Shown one piece after another: positions 42,348 through 51,139 of a DNA stretch of 64,000 nucleotides (positions are counted from its first letter, which is position 1; each line of letters begins with the position of its first letter). Source of the stretch: Gordonia namibiensis NBRC 108229. GTDB lineage: Bacteria; Actinomycetota; Actinomycetes; Mycobacteriales; Mycobacteriaceae. The position numbers and the translations under genes are program-made. Below the pieces are notes generated by a model. It saw only the letters and a program-made list of their open reading frames with translations. It was not told where the DNA came from and searched no databases. The DNA lies in the NCBI RefSeq assembly GCF_000298235.1, contig NZ_BAHE01000008.1, positions 78,713 to 142,712 on the forward strand, written 5' to 3'.

Positions 42348-43631
42348 TCACTTCAGGATTTTGGCGATGAAGGCGCGGATGTCGTTGTCGGACAACTTCG
42401 CCGACTGCGCAGCGTCGAGGGTGAGGTAGGTGCGGGCCTGGACCTTGCGGTCGGCACGCGCCTCGTTCAGGTACTTCAGCGACAGCGGCACGACGACCGA
42501 CGTGTCCTGGAGCGACTGGGTCATGAGCACCGGCTTGACGAAGCCACGGCTCGGCAGGTCGGTGGCCTCGGTGAGCAGGTTGGTCAGCTCCGTGTTGCCC
42601 GACACCGGCTTCGCGAACAGGGAGCCGATGGCGAGACCGTCGACGTTCTTACGGAACTCGGTGATGCATTCGTTGGCGGCCTTGGCCATCCACTTCTTAC
42701 CGGTGTCGGTGAGCAGCGAGTCGACGTCGAGCTTCGGGTTCACGTTGCGGATCGCGCTGAGGGTGTACAGCGCGTCGGCGGCGAGACCGGACGGGATGCT
42801 CGCCGACGACGGTCCGAGATTGGCGAGGAGCGCACCGAATTCGGCGGGGATCGACGTCGCCGCCGCACCCTTGAAGTCCAGCGAGTTGCGCGGCTGCAGC
42901 TTCGGCGCCAGGCGGGCCAGCGTGATCGCGGCCGCGGCACCCTGTCCCTCGCCGACGACGGCCCACGAGCGGGACAGGTTGTCGGTGACGTCGCGGGCGG
43001 CACTCACCGCGTCGACGATGTTGCGGGCGGTGGCCTCGAGGTCGTAGTACTGCGGGGTTCCCGGCGTCCCGACGCCCGCGTAATCGGTGGAGACGACGGC
43101 GTAACCGCGGCCGAGCCATCGGCTCAGTTCGGTGGTGTCGTCCTTGGTCGGACGCTCCGACGGGGCGCACTTGTCGGCGATGCCGCGCGAGCCATGGGCC
43201 CAGGCGACGACCGGCCAGCCGCCGGCGGGTGCCCGGCCGGCCGGGACCATCAGCACGCCCGACGACAGATGTGCCTTGCCGTCGGCGCCGGTGCTCCAGT
43301 AGGTGAAGTCGTTGCCGGAGGCGGAACCGGCCACCATTCGGCCACGGGGCAGGTCACGGTTGGCGTAGACGGCACCCGGCGCCTGGCCGGGACCACGGGC
43401 GTCGATCGTGCCCGCGTTGTCGTCGGCGGGCGCGCCCGTGTCCTCATCCGTGGCGTCGGTGGTGGAGCCGAGCGAGGGGGTGCTGGTCGACGGGGTGGTC
43501 GTGGTGGGTTCCGCGGCGGCCTCGGCGACGAGGCCGAACGAGGTCAGGCCCATGGTGAGGGCTGCGGCGACCGCGACCGTGCGGGCGATGGAGGCACTCC
43601 GACGGGTTGAAGAGATGCCGTGCGTATTCAT
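42348..43631 (-). CDS. Secretory-lipase (LIP) family protein lacking the nucleophile serine
   Basis: 427 aa from the ATG at 43631. Signal peptide (1-40, ending AEAAAEP), a Thr/Ser/Asp-rich linker (42-75), then an alpha/beta-hydrolase of the LIP group: VVAWAHGSRGIADKCAPS and YAVVSTDYAGVGTPGTPQYYD are typical. At the nucleophile elbow, where GxSxG is expected, residues 227-231 read GEGQG, with Gly at the Ser position; the DNA is unambiguous. The protein may have lost hydrolysis, use another nucleophile, or serve as a binding protein. Neighbours are other exported proteins. Confidence 0.82.
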   Translation of the reverse strand: MNTHGISSTRRSASIARTVAVAAALTMGLTSFGLVAEAAAEPTTTTPSTSTPSLGSTTDATDEDTGAPADDNAGTIDARGPGQAPGAVYANRDLPRGRMVAGSASGNDFTYWSTGADGKAHLSSGVLMVPAGRAPAGGWPVVAWAHGSRGIADKCAPSERPTKDDTTELSRWLGRGYAVVSTDYAGVGTPGTPQYYDLEATARNIVDAVSAARDVTDNLSRSWAVVGEGQGAAAAITLARLAPKLQPRNSLDFKGAAATSIPAEFGALLANLGPSSASIPSGLAADALYTLSAIRNVNPKLDVDSLLTDTGKKWMAKAANECITEFRKNVDGLAIGSLFAKPVSGNTELTNLLTEATDLPSRGFVKPVLMTQSLQDTSVVVPLSLKYLNEARADRKVQARTYLTLDAAQSAKLSDNDIRAFIAKILK

Positions 43632-43702
43632 GTGTCGTCTATTCGTTCGGTGTGACGGGTGGAAGGTCAACGGCGAGAGGGAGTCCCGCCGTTGATCGGG
43701 GA

Positions 43703-44593
43703 TCAGGCGTCGACGATGCCGACGGCCGGGAGGAACCAGCAGTTCTGGGAGCCGTTCTGCGCGGTGCCGAAGACGGCGGACAGGATGGTGCCCTTACCGG
43801 TCTTCACCGGGGCAAGGCGTACACCCGAGAGCAGGGGCAGGGCGGTCAGGGTGGCGCCGTTCTTGAGCGGCTCGAGGTCGGCGAAGCCGCCCTGCAGTGT
43901 GCTGGTGTTGAACCACGCGACCTGCATGGTGCCGCCCTTGCCGGCGTTCGTCGAGGCCGGCACGAATGCGTAGGCGGTCTCGCCGTTCTCGACCACGTTC
44001 ATCTTGTCCGGGATGCCGGCGATCGGGAGCATGTCGAGGAGCGGCTTGAGCTCGGCGATCGGATCGGTCTTCAGTGGCCACGGGCCCGCGACCGCGCCGG
44101 CGCCCGCGGTGACCAGCCCGAGCGGGTTGTCCGGGGTGGGGGTGGTGCAGAAGGGGGCGACGGACGGGGTCAACGTCTGGATGCCCAGGCTCTTCAGCAG
44201 CGCCAGCGGATCGGTGGAAGCCACCGGCTGAGGAGTCGCCGCGGCCGGCTTGGGCTGTGACGCGTCGAAGGGCAGCGCACCGGCGCGTCCGACGACGTCC
44301 TGGACCGACAGCTGTCCTGAGCTGCCCATGACCGCCTGAGCGGCTTTGAGGGCCATCTGGTCGACGCCTGCCGACTTCAGCAGACGGACCGCGCCGGCCA
44401 GTTCGGCGTCGAACGGGATCGAGTAGGCGCTCAGCATGTTCGGGGGGAGAAGCGGGAGCGACGGCGCGGCCGAGGCCGGGGCGGTCGAGGTGACCGCGGC
44501 TGCGGCCATCGCCACGCCCACCAAGCCCACGCCGCAGCGCCGGATTCCGCGCCGACCGATCAGGGGACGTGTGAACCGAGACGTGATGGACAT
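43703..44593 (-). CDS. Exported protein, Rv1157c/Rv1158c-like (paralogue A)
   Basis: 296 aa with a clear signal peptide (RRCGVGLVGVAMAAAAVTS, cleavage near ASA). The C-terminal part, including FCTTPTPDNPLGLVTAGAG, QVAWFNTSTL, VKTGKGTILSAVFG and NCWFLPAVGIV, is shared with the next gene, so they are paralogues. Two mature Cys (one in each half) likely pair. Location left of typA recalls the two Ala/Pro-rich secreted proteins Rv1157c and Rv1158c of M. tuberculosis (from memory). Function unknown. GAAGGAG precedes the ATG. Confidence 0.78.
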   Translation of the reverse strand: MSITSRFTRPLIGRRGIRRCGVGLVGVAMAAAAVTSTAPASAAPSLPLLPPNMLSAYSIPFDAELAGAVRLLKSAGVDQMALKAAQAVMGSSGQLSVQDVVGRAGALPFDASQPKPAAATPQPVASTDPLALLKSLGIQTLTPSVAPFCTTPTPDNPLGLVTAGAGAVAGPWPLKTDPIAELKPLLDMLPIAGIPDKMNVVENGETAYAFVPASTNAGKGGTMQVAWFNTSTLQGGFADLEPLKNGATLTALPLLSGVRLAPVKTGKGTILSAVFGTAQNGSQNCWFLPAVGIVDA

Positions 44594-44902
44594 GGCACTC
44601 CTTCAAACAGCCGAACACCCCGCCACGTGTGGCGGGTATGACAGATGGGACTTGAGTTAAAAGAGACCATGTGTGGGACGAGTGCGGCAAGTCGCGAGTC
44701 CGACCTGTGACATTCGCGCGATCGGCGAGATACCGACATTCCCGACGACCTGGTGTTTTGCTCCCTGGGACACTGAGGCCGGCGCCACAGCCGCTTCGAA
44801 GGGATAACGCGACGTGATGGGTGGCGAACGTGGACAACGGTCCCGAAAACAACGACACCCCGGCGATATGCCGGGGTGTCGTTGGAGGAAGTCGACCGGA
44901 GG
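44594..44902. promoter_or_regulatory. Intergenic region between the two exported-protein genes
   Basis: 309 bp, no ORF supported. It holds a stem CCCGCCA-CGTG-TGGCGGG at 44619-44636 in the leader of the 43703-44593 gene, an AT-richer promoter-like stretch near 44640-44680, and the terminator of the upstream gene at 44851-44883. Confidence 0.5.
44851..44883 (-). terminator. Rho-independent-type terminator
   Basis: Perfect 14-bp arms (44851-44864, 44870-44883; AACGACACCCCGGC) with a 5-nt loop, 20 bp after the stop of the exported-protein gene; on the - strand it is followed by GTTTTC. Confidence 0.85.
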
Positions 44903-45736
44903 TCAGATGACGGCGAGGCCGATCACCGGGACGATCGTGCAGGACACGACCTGCCCCTTGGTCTTGGTGGTCACGTTGCCGTGGATCGCGGAGATGACGC
45001 GACCCTTGCCGGTCCGGGCGATGCCGGTGAAGGTGCCGGGGCCGTCCTTGACGTTGATCTTCGGGTTCCGCTTCAGCGTGGTGGTGCCGGTGCGGCCGGT
45101 GTCGACGTTGAGCCAGCTCACGATCAGCGGCTTGGCCTTGTTGTCGATGGCGGGGCCGGTGCCCAGCGCGGTGTAGACATACCCGCCCTCGCCGCGCTTG
45201 GGGCCGGGCGCCGGTGCTTCCTGCGGGCCTGCGGTGACCAGGGCGCGGCCCAGCGAACCGCCGCCGGGAATGCAGCCGAGACCGAAGGTCGGGTACAGGA
45301 ACTCCTGGATCTTCGGGGCCTTGGGGCCCTTCGGGATCTCCGGATCGCCGGGCTTGGCCTCTGCGGCCAGCTGGCGGGCTGCGGCCTTGCGTCCGGGCTC
45401 ACCGAGGAAGTCGGCGACCGAGCGCCAGACCTTGGAGACCTCGGCAGGCATTCCCGGCGTGTTGGCGAATGCCTCGGCCTGCTGGAGCAGCTGGGCATTG
45501 ACCTTGCCGTCGGGGCCGGGAGTGGCCACCGAGCCGATGATCGCCGGGGCGAACGCGCCGAGCGAGTCCAGCACGCGCTGGTCGACCTTGGGAGCGGGCG
45601 CAGCGCCGGCGACGGCCGGAAGTGCGAGGCCGGCTGCGGCGACGAGGGCCGAGGCGCTGAGGAACAGGCGGTTGCGCCGGGTCCGGTGCGGGCGAGAGGT
45701 GGTCGGACGCAACCTCGACGGCCGTGTGAAACGCAC
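44903..45736 (-). CDS. Exported protein, Rv1157c/Rv1158c-like (paralogue B)
   Basis: 277 aa from the GTG at 45736, chosen because AGGA lies about 9 bp upstream and a normal signal peptide follows (Arg-rich n-region, then LFLSASALVAAAGLALPAVAG). An ATG at 45880 would add a 48-residue acidic/His stretch unlike an exported protein. The mature C-terminal part (LGCIPGGGSLGRALVTAG, VSWLNVDTGRTG, RTGKGRVISAIHGN, VVSCTIVPVIGLAV) is homologous to the neighbouring paralogue. Function unknown. Confidence 0.78.
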   Translation of the reverse strand: MRFTRPSRLRPTTSRPHRTRRNRLFLSASALVAAAGLALPAVAGAAPAPKVDQRVLDSLGAFAPAIIGSVATPGPDGKVNAQLLQQAEAFANTPGMPAEVSKVWRSVADFLGEPGRKAAARQLAAEAKPGDPEIPKGPKAPKIQEFLYPTFGLGCIPGGGSLGRALVTAGPQEAPAPGPKRGEGGYVYTALGTGPAIDNKAKPLIVSWLNVDTGRTGTTTLKRNPKINVKDGPGTFTGIARTGKGRVISAIHGNVTTKTKGQVVSCTIVPVIGLAVI

Positions 45737-46055
45737 TGGTGGTGTCCTATCGGTCGTGGCGCTGCGTCGGCTGGAAGAGCAAGCCTCGTGCGCCTCGTGG
45801 TCGTGTGGATCCTGGTCGTGTGAATCGCCCGGGGCTTGAGGGCGTTCGTCGATCTTCCCACCCCGGACGTCGCGGGTCATTCTAAGCCCCTCGATGTCCT
45901 CTGTGTCCAGGTAGTCCGGCCGGTTGCGGCTGTGACGTATGTGGTTATTGATGCAATTGTTACACGAGTGATTCTCGTGGGCGCTGAATCGTGCGTCTTG
46001 TCGCCACCTGGTTGGATATGGGGGTGAAGAGACAGTCAGTCGCGAGGAGTCGGAT
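45737..46055. promoter_or_regulatory. Divergent promoter region of exported-protein and thiB-like genes
   Basis: 319 bp. The AT-rich segment 45935-45975 is the likely promoter core. I looked for a TPP riboswitch (CUGAGA and the distal ACCUGAUCUGG-like box) ahead of the thiamine-type transporter and did not find one. The left half could be read as an N-terminal extension of the exported protein, which I reject. Confidence 0.45.
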
Positions 46056-47144
46056 GTGAACCACCTGCCGGGCGTGGACGAAGTGCAGGCCGAGAGTGCC
46101 GGGCGTCGTCGAGGGCGGTCGGGGATCGCCTCCCGGGCCGTCACGCTCATCGTCGGCCTGGGGATGGTTCTCACGACCGCGGTGGCCTGCGCCGACGAGT
46201 CGACGACGGGCGGCGAGGTCACCCTGCTGACCCACGAGTCCTTCGAGCTGCCCGAGTCGGTCATCGACGGGTTCCGCCGGCAGACCGGGCTCACCCTCAA
46301 GATCGTGCGCTCCGGTGACGCCGGACAACTGGCCTCGACCGTGTCACTGACCCCCGGCGCGCCGAAGGGTGATGCGGTCTACGGCATCGACAACACCTTC
46401 GCGTCCCGGCCGATCGAAGCGGGAGCCCTGGAGTCCTATGAGTCTCCGCTCGCCGCCGACGGGGCCGACGAGTATGCGGTGCCCGGTGCGGCCGACAAGC
46501 TGACCGCAGTCGACCGCGGCGACGTCTGCCTCAACATCGACGACGCCTGGTACGAATCGCGTTCGCTGACCCCGCCGGCGAGCTTCCGCGACCTCGTGAA
46601 GCCCGAGTACGCATCGCAGACCGTCCTGACCGACCCCGCGACCTCCTCGCCGGGGACGGCCTTCCTGCTGACGACGGTCGGCGCACTCGGCGACGGCTGG
46701 CAGGACTACTGGAAGCGGGTCGTCGGCGGTGGCGCGACCATCGTGTCCGGCTGGGAGGTCGCCTACAACCAGTTGTTCAGCGCCGGAGAAGGGAAGGGCG
46801 ACAAGCCGATCGTGCTGTCGTACGCGTCCTCACCCGCCGCCACCCCCGACACCAGCGCCCTCCTCGACAGCTGCTTCCCGCAGGTCGAGTACATCGGCGT
46901 CCTCAAGGGCACCCGCAACTCGACCGGAGCACGCAAGCTCGTCGACTACATGCTGAGCCCGGAGGTGCAGTCCGCCCTGCCGGAGTCGATGTACGTGTAC
47001 CCGGTGCAGCGCGACGTCGACCTGCCCGAGGGCTGGCCGGCCCGGGCGGAGGTGCCGGCGTGGATGTCCTCGCTGCCGCCCGCCACGATCGCGGAGAACC
47101 GCGAGCGGTGGCTCGACCAGTGGCGTGACGCTGTCGGCAGGTGA
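46056..47144 (+). CDS. thiB: Thiamine-type ABC transporter, substrate-binding protein
   Basis: 362 aa, GTG start, with GAGGAG 7-12 bp upstream. Lipobox-like TTAVAC ends the signal peptide (Cys45). The mature part is a type II binding protein: VTLLTHESFELPESVI, VYGIDNTFASRP, GDVCLNIDDAWY, VLTDPATSSPGTAFLL, which is the TbpA/ThiB signature. Expected to bind thiamine or its phosphates outside the membrane. First gene of a three-gene importer operon. Confidence 0.87.
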   Translation: MNHLPGVDEVQAESAGRRRGRSGIASRAVTLIVGLGMVLTTAVACADESTTGGEVTLLTHESFELPESVIDGFRRQTGLTLKIVRSGDAGQLASTVSLTPGAPKGDAVYGIDNTFASRPIEAGALESYESPLAADGADEYAVPGAADKLTAVDRGDVCLNIDDAWYESRSLTPPASFRDLVKPEYASQTVLTDPATSSPGTAFLLTTVGALGDGWQDYWKRVVGGGATIVSGWEVAYNQLFSAGEGKGDKPIVLSYASSPAATPDTSALLDSCFPQVEYIGVLKGTRNSTGARKLVDYMLSPEVQSALPESMYVYPVQRDVDLPEGWPARAEVPAWMSSLPPATIAENRERWLDQWRDAVGR

Positions 47145-48813
47145 CCGTCCGGTGAGCCGGGCCGGGGCGCGGCCCACTGGACGGACGGCGACGGTCGCCG
47201 GTCGGGTGGCACTGCGGCTGATCCCGGCTCTGTTCATCGCCGTCCTCTTCGCGTGGCCGGTGCTCGCGCTCGTCCGCCGCGGGGTGAACCTGGCCGCGGC
47301 ATCGGGGGAGCGACTCGGTGAACTCCTCACCCGGACAGACGCACTCACACTCCTGGGGGTCACCCTCGGACAGGCGGCGGCGTCGACCGTGCTGGCGCTC
47401 CTCGCGGCCGCACCCATCGCCTGGTTGTACGCCCATGTCGGCGGGCGGGCGTCGGTCCTCCTCGCCGTCGCGGTGACGGTGCCGTTCGTGCTGCCGACGG
47501 TGGTCGTCGGCGTCGCCTTCCGGTCGTTGCTGACCGGCCCACTGTCCTTCCTGCACATCCAGTCCGGTCTCGGTGCGGTGCTGGCCGCGCACGTGTTCAT
47601 CAACGTCGCCGTCGTCGTCCGCGTGGTCGGTGCGGCGTGGCGGAACCTCGACCCCCGGCTGCTGGAGGCGGCGCGCACCCTGGGCGCCGGGCGACTACGG
47701 GCGACGCTGACGGTGGTGATCCCCCGACTGCTTCCTGCGATCGCGGGTGCCGCTGCACTGATCTTCCTGTTCTGCTCCACCAGTTTCGGTGTCGTGATCA
47801 TCCTCGGCGCGGGGGAGTTGCGCACCCTCGAGACCGAGATCTACACCCAGGCCATCGGTTACTTCCGCATCCCCGAGGCGGTGGTGCTGTCGATGGTGCA
47901 GATCGTCGTCGTGTTCGCGGCCCTGATGCTCACCCGCGTGTTCGCCGACCCCGCCGGGACCGGTTCGGCCCGTGGCGGTGTCGAGCGACGGCGTCGGGAT
48001 GCGGCGTTCGCGCACGGGCGGTTCGTGCGTCCGGCGATGTGGCTGGTGGGCGCGTGGACGGTGGTGTTGCTCGTCGGACCGGTCGTGGTGTTGATCGCCC
48101 GGTCGGTGCGGCCGACGGTCGGCGGGGACTGGACGCTGGCCGGATACCGGGCCCTCGCCGAACCGGTCAACGGGGTCACGCCGCTGGAGAGTCTGCAGTA
48201 CTCGCTGGTGTCGGCGGCCTTCGCGACCGTCATCGCGCTCGTGGTGGGCATGCTCGCCGCCGTCGCGCTCCATCGCTCCCGCGGCGTGGTCGGTTCGATC
48301 GCCTCGGCCATCTCCCTGGTCCCGCTCGGGATCAGCGCTGTCACATTGGGTTTCGGATATCTGATCGTCCTGGCGTCGATGCCCTATGCGATCGCGGCGT
48401 CGCCGGCGATCATCCCGTGCGTGCAGGCGCTGATCGCCATCCCGATGGTCATCCGCATCATGCTGCCCGCGCTCGAATCGGTACCGGTCCGGTTGCGCCA
48501 GGCCGCCGCGACGCTGGGCGCCCGGCCCGCCCGCGTGTTCGCGACCGTCGACCTGCCGATCGTCGGCCGCTCGATGGGCGCGGCCGCCGGTTTCGCCTTC
48601 GTCATGGCGCTCGGCGAGTTCGGGGCCAGCAGCTTCCTGGCCCGCGCCGACACGACGACCCTGCCGGTGCTGATCGGATCGGCGCTCAACCGGCCGGGCG
48701 CCGCGAATCTCGCGACCGCGATGGCCGCGTCGGTGGTCCTGGTCGTCGCGACGACCCTCGCCGTGCTGGTGGTCGAGGCGTTCCGTCCCCGTTCGGAGGT
48801 GCCGCTGCTGTGA
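47125..48813 (+). CDS. thiP: Thiamine-type ABC transporter permease, fused two-half
   Basis: 562 aa from 47125, or 553 aa from the GTG at 47152, which avoids the 20-bp overlap with thiB. About 12 TM helices in two halves, each with an EAA loop (EAARTLGAGRLRATLTVVIPRL near 180 and RQAAATLGARPARVFATVDLPI near 455). This fused arrangement is that of ThiP/FbpB-like permeases. The stop overlaps the ATPase GTG. Confidence 0.87.
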   Translation: MTLSAGDRPVSRAGARPTGRTATVAGRVALRLIPALFIAVLFAWPVLALVRRGVNLAAASGERLGELLTRTDALTLLGVTLGQAAASTVLALLAAAPIAWLYAHVGGRASVLLAVAVTVPFVLPTVVVGVAFRSLLTGPLSFLHIQSGLGAVLAAHVFINVAVVVRVVGAAWRNLDPRLLEAARTLGAGRLRATLTVVIPRLLPAIAGAAALIFLFCSTSFGVVIILGAGELRTLETEIYTQAIGYFRIPEAVVLSMVQIVVVFAALMLTRVFADPAGTGSARGGVERRRRDAAFAHGRFVRPAMWLVGAWTVVLLVGPVVVLIARSVRPTVGGDWTLAGYRALAEPVNGVTPLESLQYSLVSAAFATVIALVVGMLAAVALHRSRGVVGSIASAISLVPLGISAVTLGFGYLIVLASMPYAIAASPAIIPCVQALIAIPMVIRIMLPALESVPVRLRQAAATLGARPARVFATVDLPIVGRSMGAAAGFAFVMALGEFGASSFLARADTTTLPVLIGSALNRPGAANLATAMAASVVLVVATTLAVLVVEAFRPRSEVPLL

Positions 48814-49868
48814 CCGGACGAGACGCTGCCACGAGGTCGCACGCCCTCCTCGAGATCTCCGACCTCGCCGTCGCCTACGGCGGGCACCCTGTGATCGACG
48901 GATTGTCCTGGCAGGTCGGGGGATCGGGGTCGTTGGTGACCGCCGTCCTCGGGCCGTCCGGGTGCGGAAAGTCGACGCTGCTGCGCGCCGTCGCCGGTCT
49001 GGAGCAGCCGACCCGTGGCGTCGTGCGCTTCGACGGTCAGGACCTCGCCGGGGTCGAGGTCCACCGGCGCGACTTCGGGGTGGTCTTCCAGGACGGGCAG
49101 CTCTTCGGCGGGCGCAGCGTGGCGTCGAACATCGGTTACGGACTGCGGATGCGCCGCTGGTCGCGTCGCCGGATCGCCGGCCGCGTGACCGAATTGCTCG
49201 ACGTCGTCGGGCTGCCCGGTTACGAGAAGCGTTCCGTCGACACCCTGTCCGGAGGCCAGGCGCAACGGGTCGCCCTGGCGCGTGCGCTCGCCCCGCATCC
49301 GCGGCTCCTCTTGCTCGACGAACCCTTGGCCGCGCTCGACCGGCGCCTGAGAGATGAACTGGCAGTGGAGATCTCGGAGATCGTGCGCGCGGCGGGCGTG
49401 CCGACCGTCGTCGTCACCCACGATCACGCCGAGGCCGCGACCATGGCCGACGAGATCGCGGTGATGCGCGACGGCGCGATGGTGCAGGTCGCGACGCCCT
49501 CCCATCTGTGGCGACGCCCGGTGGACGAGTGGACGGCGAAGTTCCTCGGCGTCACCACCGTCGTCGACGCACAGTTGCGCGCCGGGATCGCCGACACCGT
49601 GCTCGGCGAGATCGTCCTCGACCTGCCCGACGGATCGCGTCGGCTCGGCCTCCGCCCGGAGTCGGTCGAGGTCATGGGTCCGGCGGGGGCGGACGATTCG
49701 GGGACGGGTACAGCGACGGTCGTGCTCGTCGCCGAACTCCCGGCCGGCCCACGCGTCCGGATCGAGACCGCGGTCGGCGAGATCGACGCCGTGGCAGACG
49801 AATCCGTCGCCATCGGCGACCGGGTGCGCATCCGGTTGGTCCCCGAGCGGGTCGCGGTCATCGGATGA
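48810..49868 (+). CDS. Thiamine-type ABC transporter ATPase with C-terminal TOBE-like domain
   Basis: 352 aa, GTG at 48810 overlapping the permease stop. Walker A GPSGCGKST, Q-loop FQDGQLF, signature LSGGQAQRVALARAL, Walker B LLLLDEPLAAL, H-loop VTHDHAEA. Beyond the 220-residue core a TOBE-like extension (GLRPESVEVMG and VRIRLVPERVAVIG) is present, so it is longer than ThiQ of Proteobacteria and closer to FbpC/PotA-type ATPases. That leaves iron or another solute as a minor alternative to thiamine for the whole system. Confidence 0.87.
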   Translation: MTGRDAATRSHALLEISDLAVAYGGHPVIDGLSWQVGGSGSLVTAVLGPSGCGKSTLLRAVAGLEQPTRGVVRFDGQDLAGVEVHRRDFGVVFQDGQLFGGRSVASNIGYGLRMRRWSRRRIAGRVTELLDVVGLPGYEKRSVDTLSGGQAQRVALARALAPHPRLLLLDEPLAALDRRLRDELAVEISEIVRAAGVPTVVVTHDHAEAATMADEIAVMRDGAMVQVATPSHLWRRPVDEWTAKFLGVTTVVDAQLRAGIADTVLGEIVLDLPDGSRRLGLRPESVEVMGPAGADDSGTGTATVVLVAELPAGPRVRIETAVGEIDAVADESVAIGDRVRIRLVPERVAVIG

Positions 49869-49881
49869 TGACGGCCGCCCG

Positions 49882-50751
49882 ATGACGGACACCGCGCGAC
49901 GCGACCTCCTGCTCCCGCCGGGGCTGATGGTGCTCGGCGCGACGTCCATGTATCTCGGTGCGGCGATCGCCGTCGGCCTCTTCGACGACGTCGCCCCGTC
50001 GGCGGTGGCCTGGCTGCGCATCGCCGGAGCCGCACTGGTGCTGCTGATCTGGGTCCGGCCACCACGGCCGGCGTGGCAGTGGTCCCGCCTACGGCTGGCC
50101 GGATGTTTCGGCGTGATCACCGCAGGCATGAACATCACCTTCTACGAGGCGCTGGCACATCTGCCGATGGGGACGACCGTGGCGCTGGAGTTCCTCGGCC
50201 CGATCACAGTGGCGGCCTTGGGTTCTCGCACCCGGCGCGACATCGCGGCACTCGTCCTCGCCGGGCTCGGCGTCGTCCTCATCGCCGACGTCCGGTGGTC
50301 GGGGACCGGTGTGGGGGTGCTGCTCGCGCTGGCCGCTGCCGCGTGCTGGGCCGGTTACATCGTGCTGGGGAAGCGGGTCGCGGCGCGCGGTGCGGGCGTC
50401 GAGGACCTCGCGACCGGCTTCGTGATCGCCGCTCTCGTCACCTCGCCACTGGCCTGGTGGGTGGTCGAGGGGGTACGCGAGGGTGTGTCGCCGGCCGCAC
50501 TGATCGGCCAGGGTCTGGTGCTGGGCGTGGCATCGACTGCGATCCCTTACGCCCTCGACCAGGTCGTGCTGCGGCGCGTCGGTCGTGCGCGGTTCGCGAT
50601 CCTGCTCGCGCTGCTACCGGTGACGGCCGCGGTGATCGGGCTGATCGTGCTCGGACAGGTTCCCCGGCCGCTGGAGGCCCTCGGGATCGCGGCGGTTGCG
50701 CTGGCGGTGGCGGTGCGGTCGGTCGAGGAGGACGAGCTCCCGCCGAATTGA
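49882..50751 (+). CDS. DMT-superfamily EamA exporter, RhtA-like
   Basis: 289 aa, ten TM helices in two EamA repeats. The sequences AVAWLRIAGAALVLLIWVRPP, NITFYEALAHLPMGTTVALEFLGPI and SSTAIPYALDQVVLRRV-like (here ASTAIPYALDQ) match RhtA threonine/homoserine exporters. It follows the ABC ATPase gene by 13 bp, so is probably in the same transcript, but its substrate may be unrelated to thiamine. Confidence 0.85.
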   Translation: MTDTARRDLLLPPGLMVLGATSMYLGAAIAVGLFDDVAPSAVAWLRIAGAALVLLIWVRPPRPAWQWSRLRLAGCFGVITAGMNITFYEALAHLPMGTTVALEFLGPITVAALGSRTRRDIAALVLAGLGVVLIADVRWSGTGVGVLLALAAAACWAGYIVLGKRVAARGAGVEDLATGFVIAALVTSPLAWWVVEGVREGVSPAALIGQGLVLGVASTAIPYALDQVVLRRVGRARFAILLALLPVTAAVIGLIVLGQVPRPLEALGIAAVALAVAVRSVEEDELPPN

Positions 50752-50755
50752 GTGC

Positions 50756-50932
50756 TCAGGCGGCGCGCGCCTTCTTCAGCGCCTTGTTGAGCTCTTTCTT
50801 GGTCATGTGCGAGGTGTCGAGCTTGCGCATCCGGTGGATCACCACGGGACACCGCACGCACCGTTTGGTGCTCTTGCAGCACTTCTTCTTGGGCTTCAAA
50901 GAGCCCACCTTGGTGGCGTCGACCTTGCCCAT
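50756..50932 (-). CDS. Small Lys/Cys-rich protein, 58 aa
   Basis: The - strand frame from the ATG at 50932 to the stop at 50756 encodes 58 residues, strongly basic, with CC-x5-C-x2-C in KCCKSTKRCVRC, a likely zinc-binding knot, and a Lys-rich C-terminal helix (KKELNKALKKARAA). It is convergent with the EamA gene and divergent from typA (208 bp). Composition suggests nucleic-acid or ribosome binding (inference). Family not recognised but codon pattern supports a real gene. Confidence 0.7.
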   Translation of the reverse strand: MGKVDATKVGSLKPKKKCCKSTKRCVRCPVVIHRMRKLDTSHMTKKELNKALKKARAA

Positions 50933-51139
50933 GCGGCGAGGTTAGCAGACCCTAATAACGGGTGATCGGGAGCCTGTGATCGCAGTCTCACCGCATAAAC
51001 AGATACTCTGTAGCGTTGAATCCCTAGGTGATCTGCACTTGTCGCCGGTCAGAGCTGTTCGGCCGCGAGCGTCGGAGATGTTCGGCTCGCGCCGAGTGCC
51101 TGCCGCCGAGGCGGACCCCATCAACACGAAAGAGAGCCT

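Noticed and set aside
45737..45880. N-terminal extension of the exported protein starting at ATG 45880
   Set aside because: It would put an acidic/His-rich stretch before the signal peptide; the GTG at 45736 has a ribosome site and gives a normal export signal.
45881..46055. TPP riboswitch upstream of the thiamine-type importer
   Set aside because: The conserved CUGAGA and distal boxes are not present in the leader.
46056..49868. Iron(III) ABC importer instead of thiamine
   Set aside because: The binding protein carries the TbpA/ThiB motifs and lacks the Tyr-Tyr iron site pattern, though the TOBE-bearing ATPase keeps some doubt.
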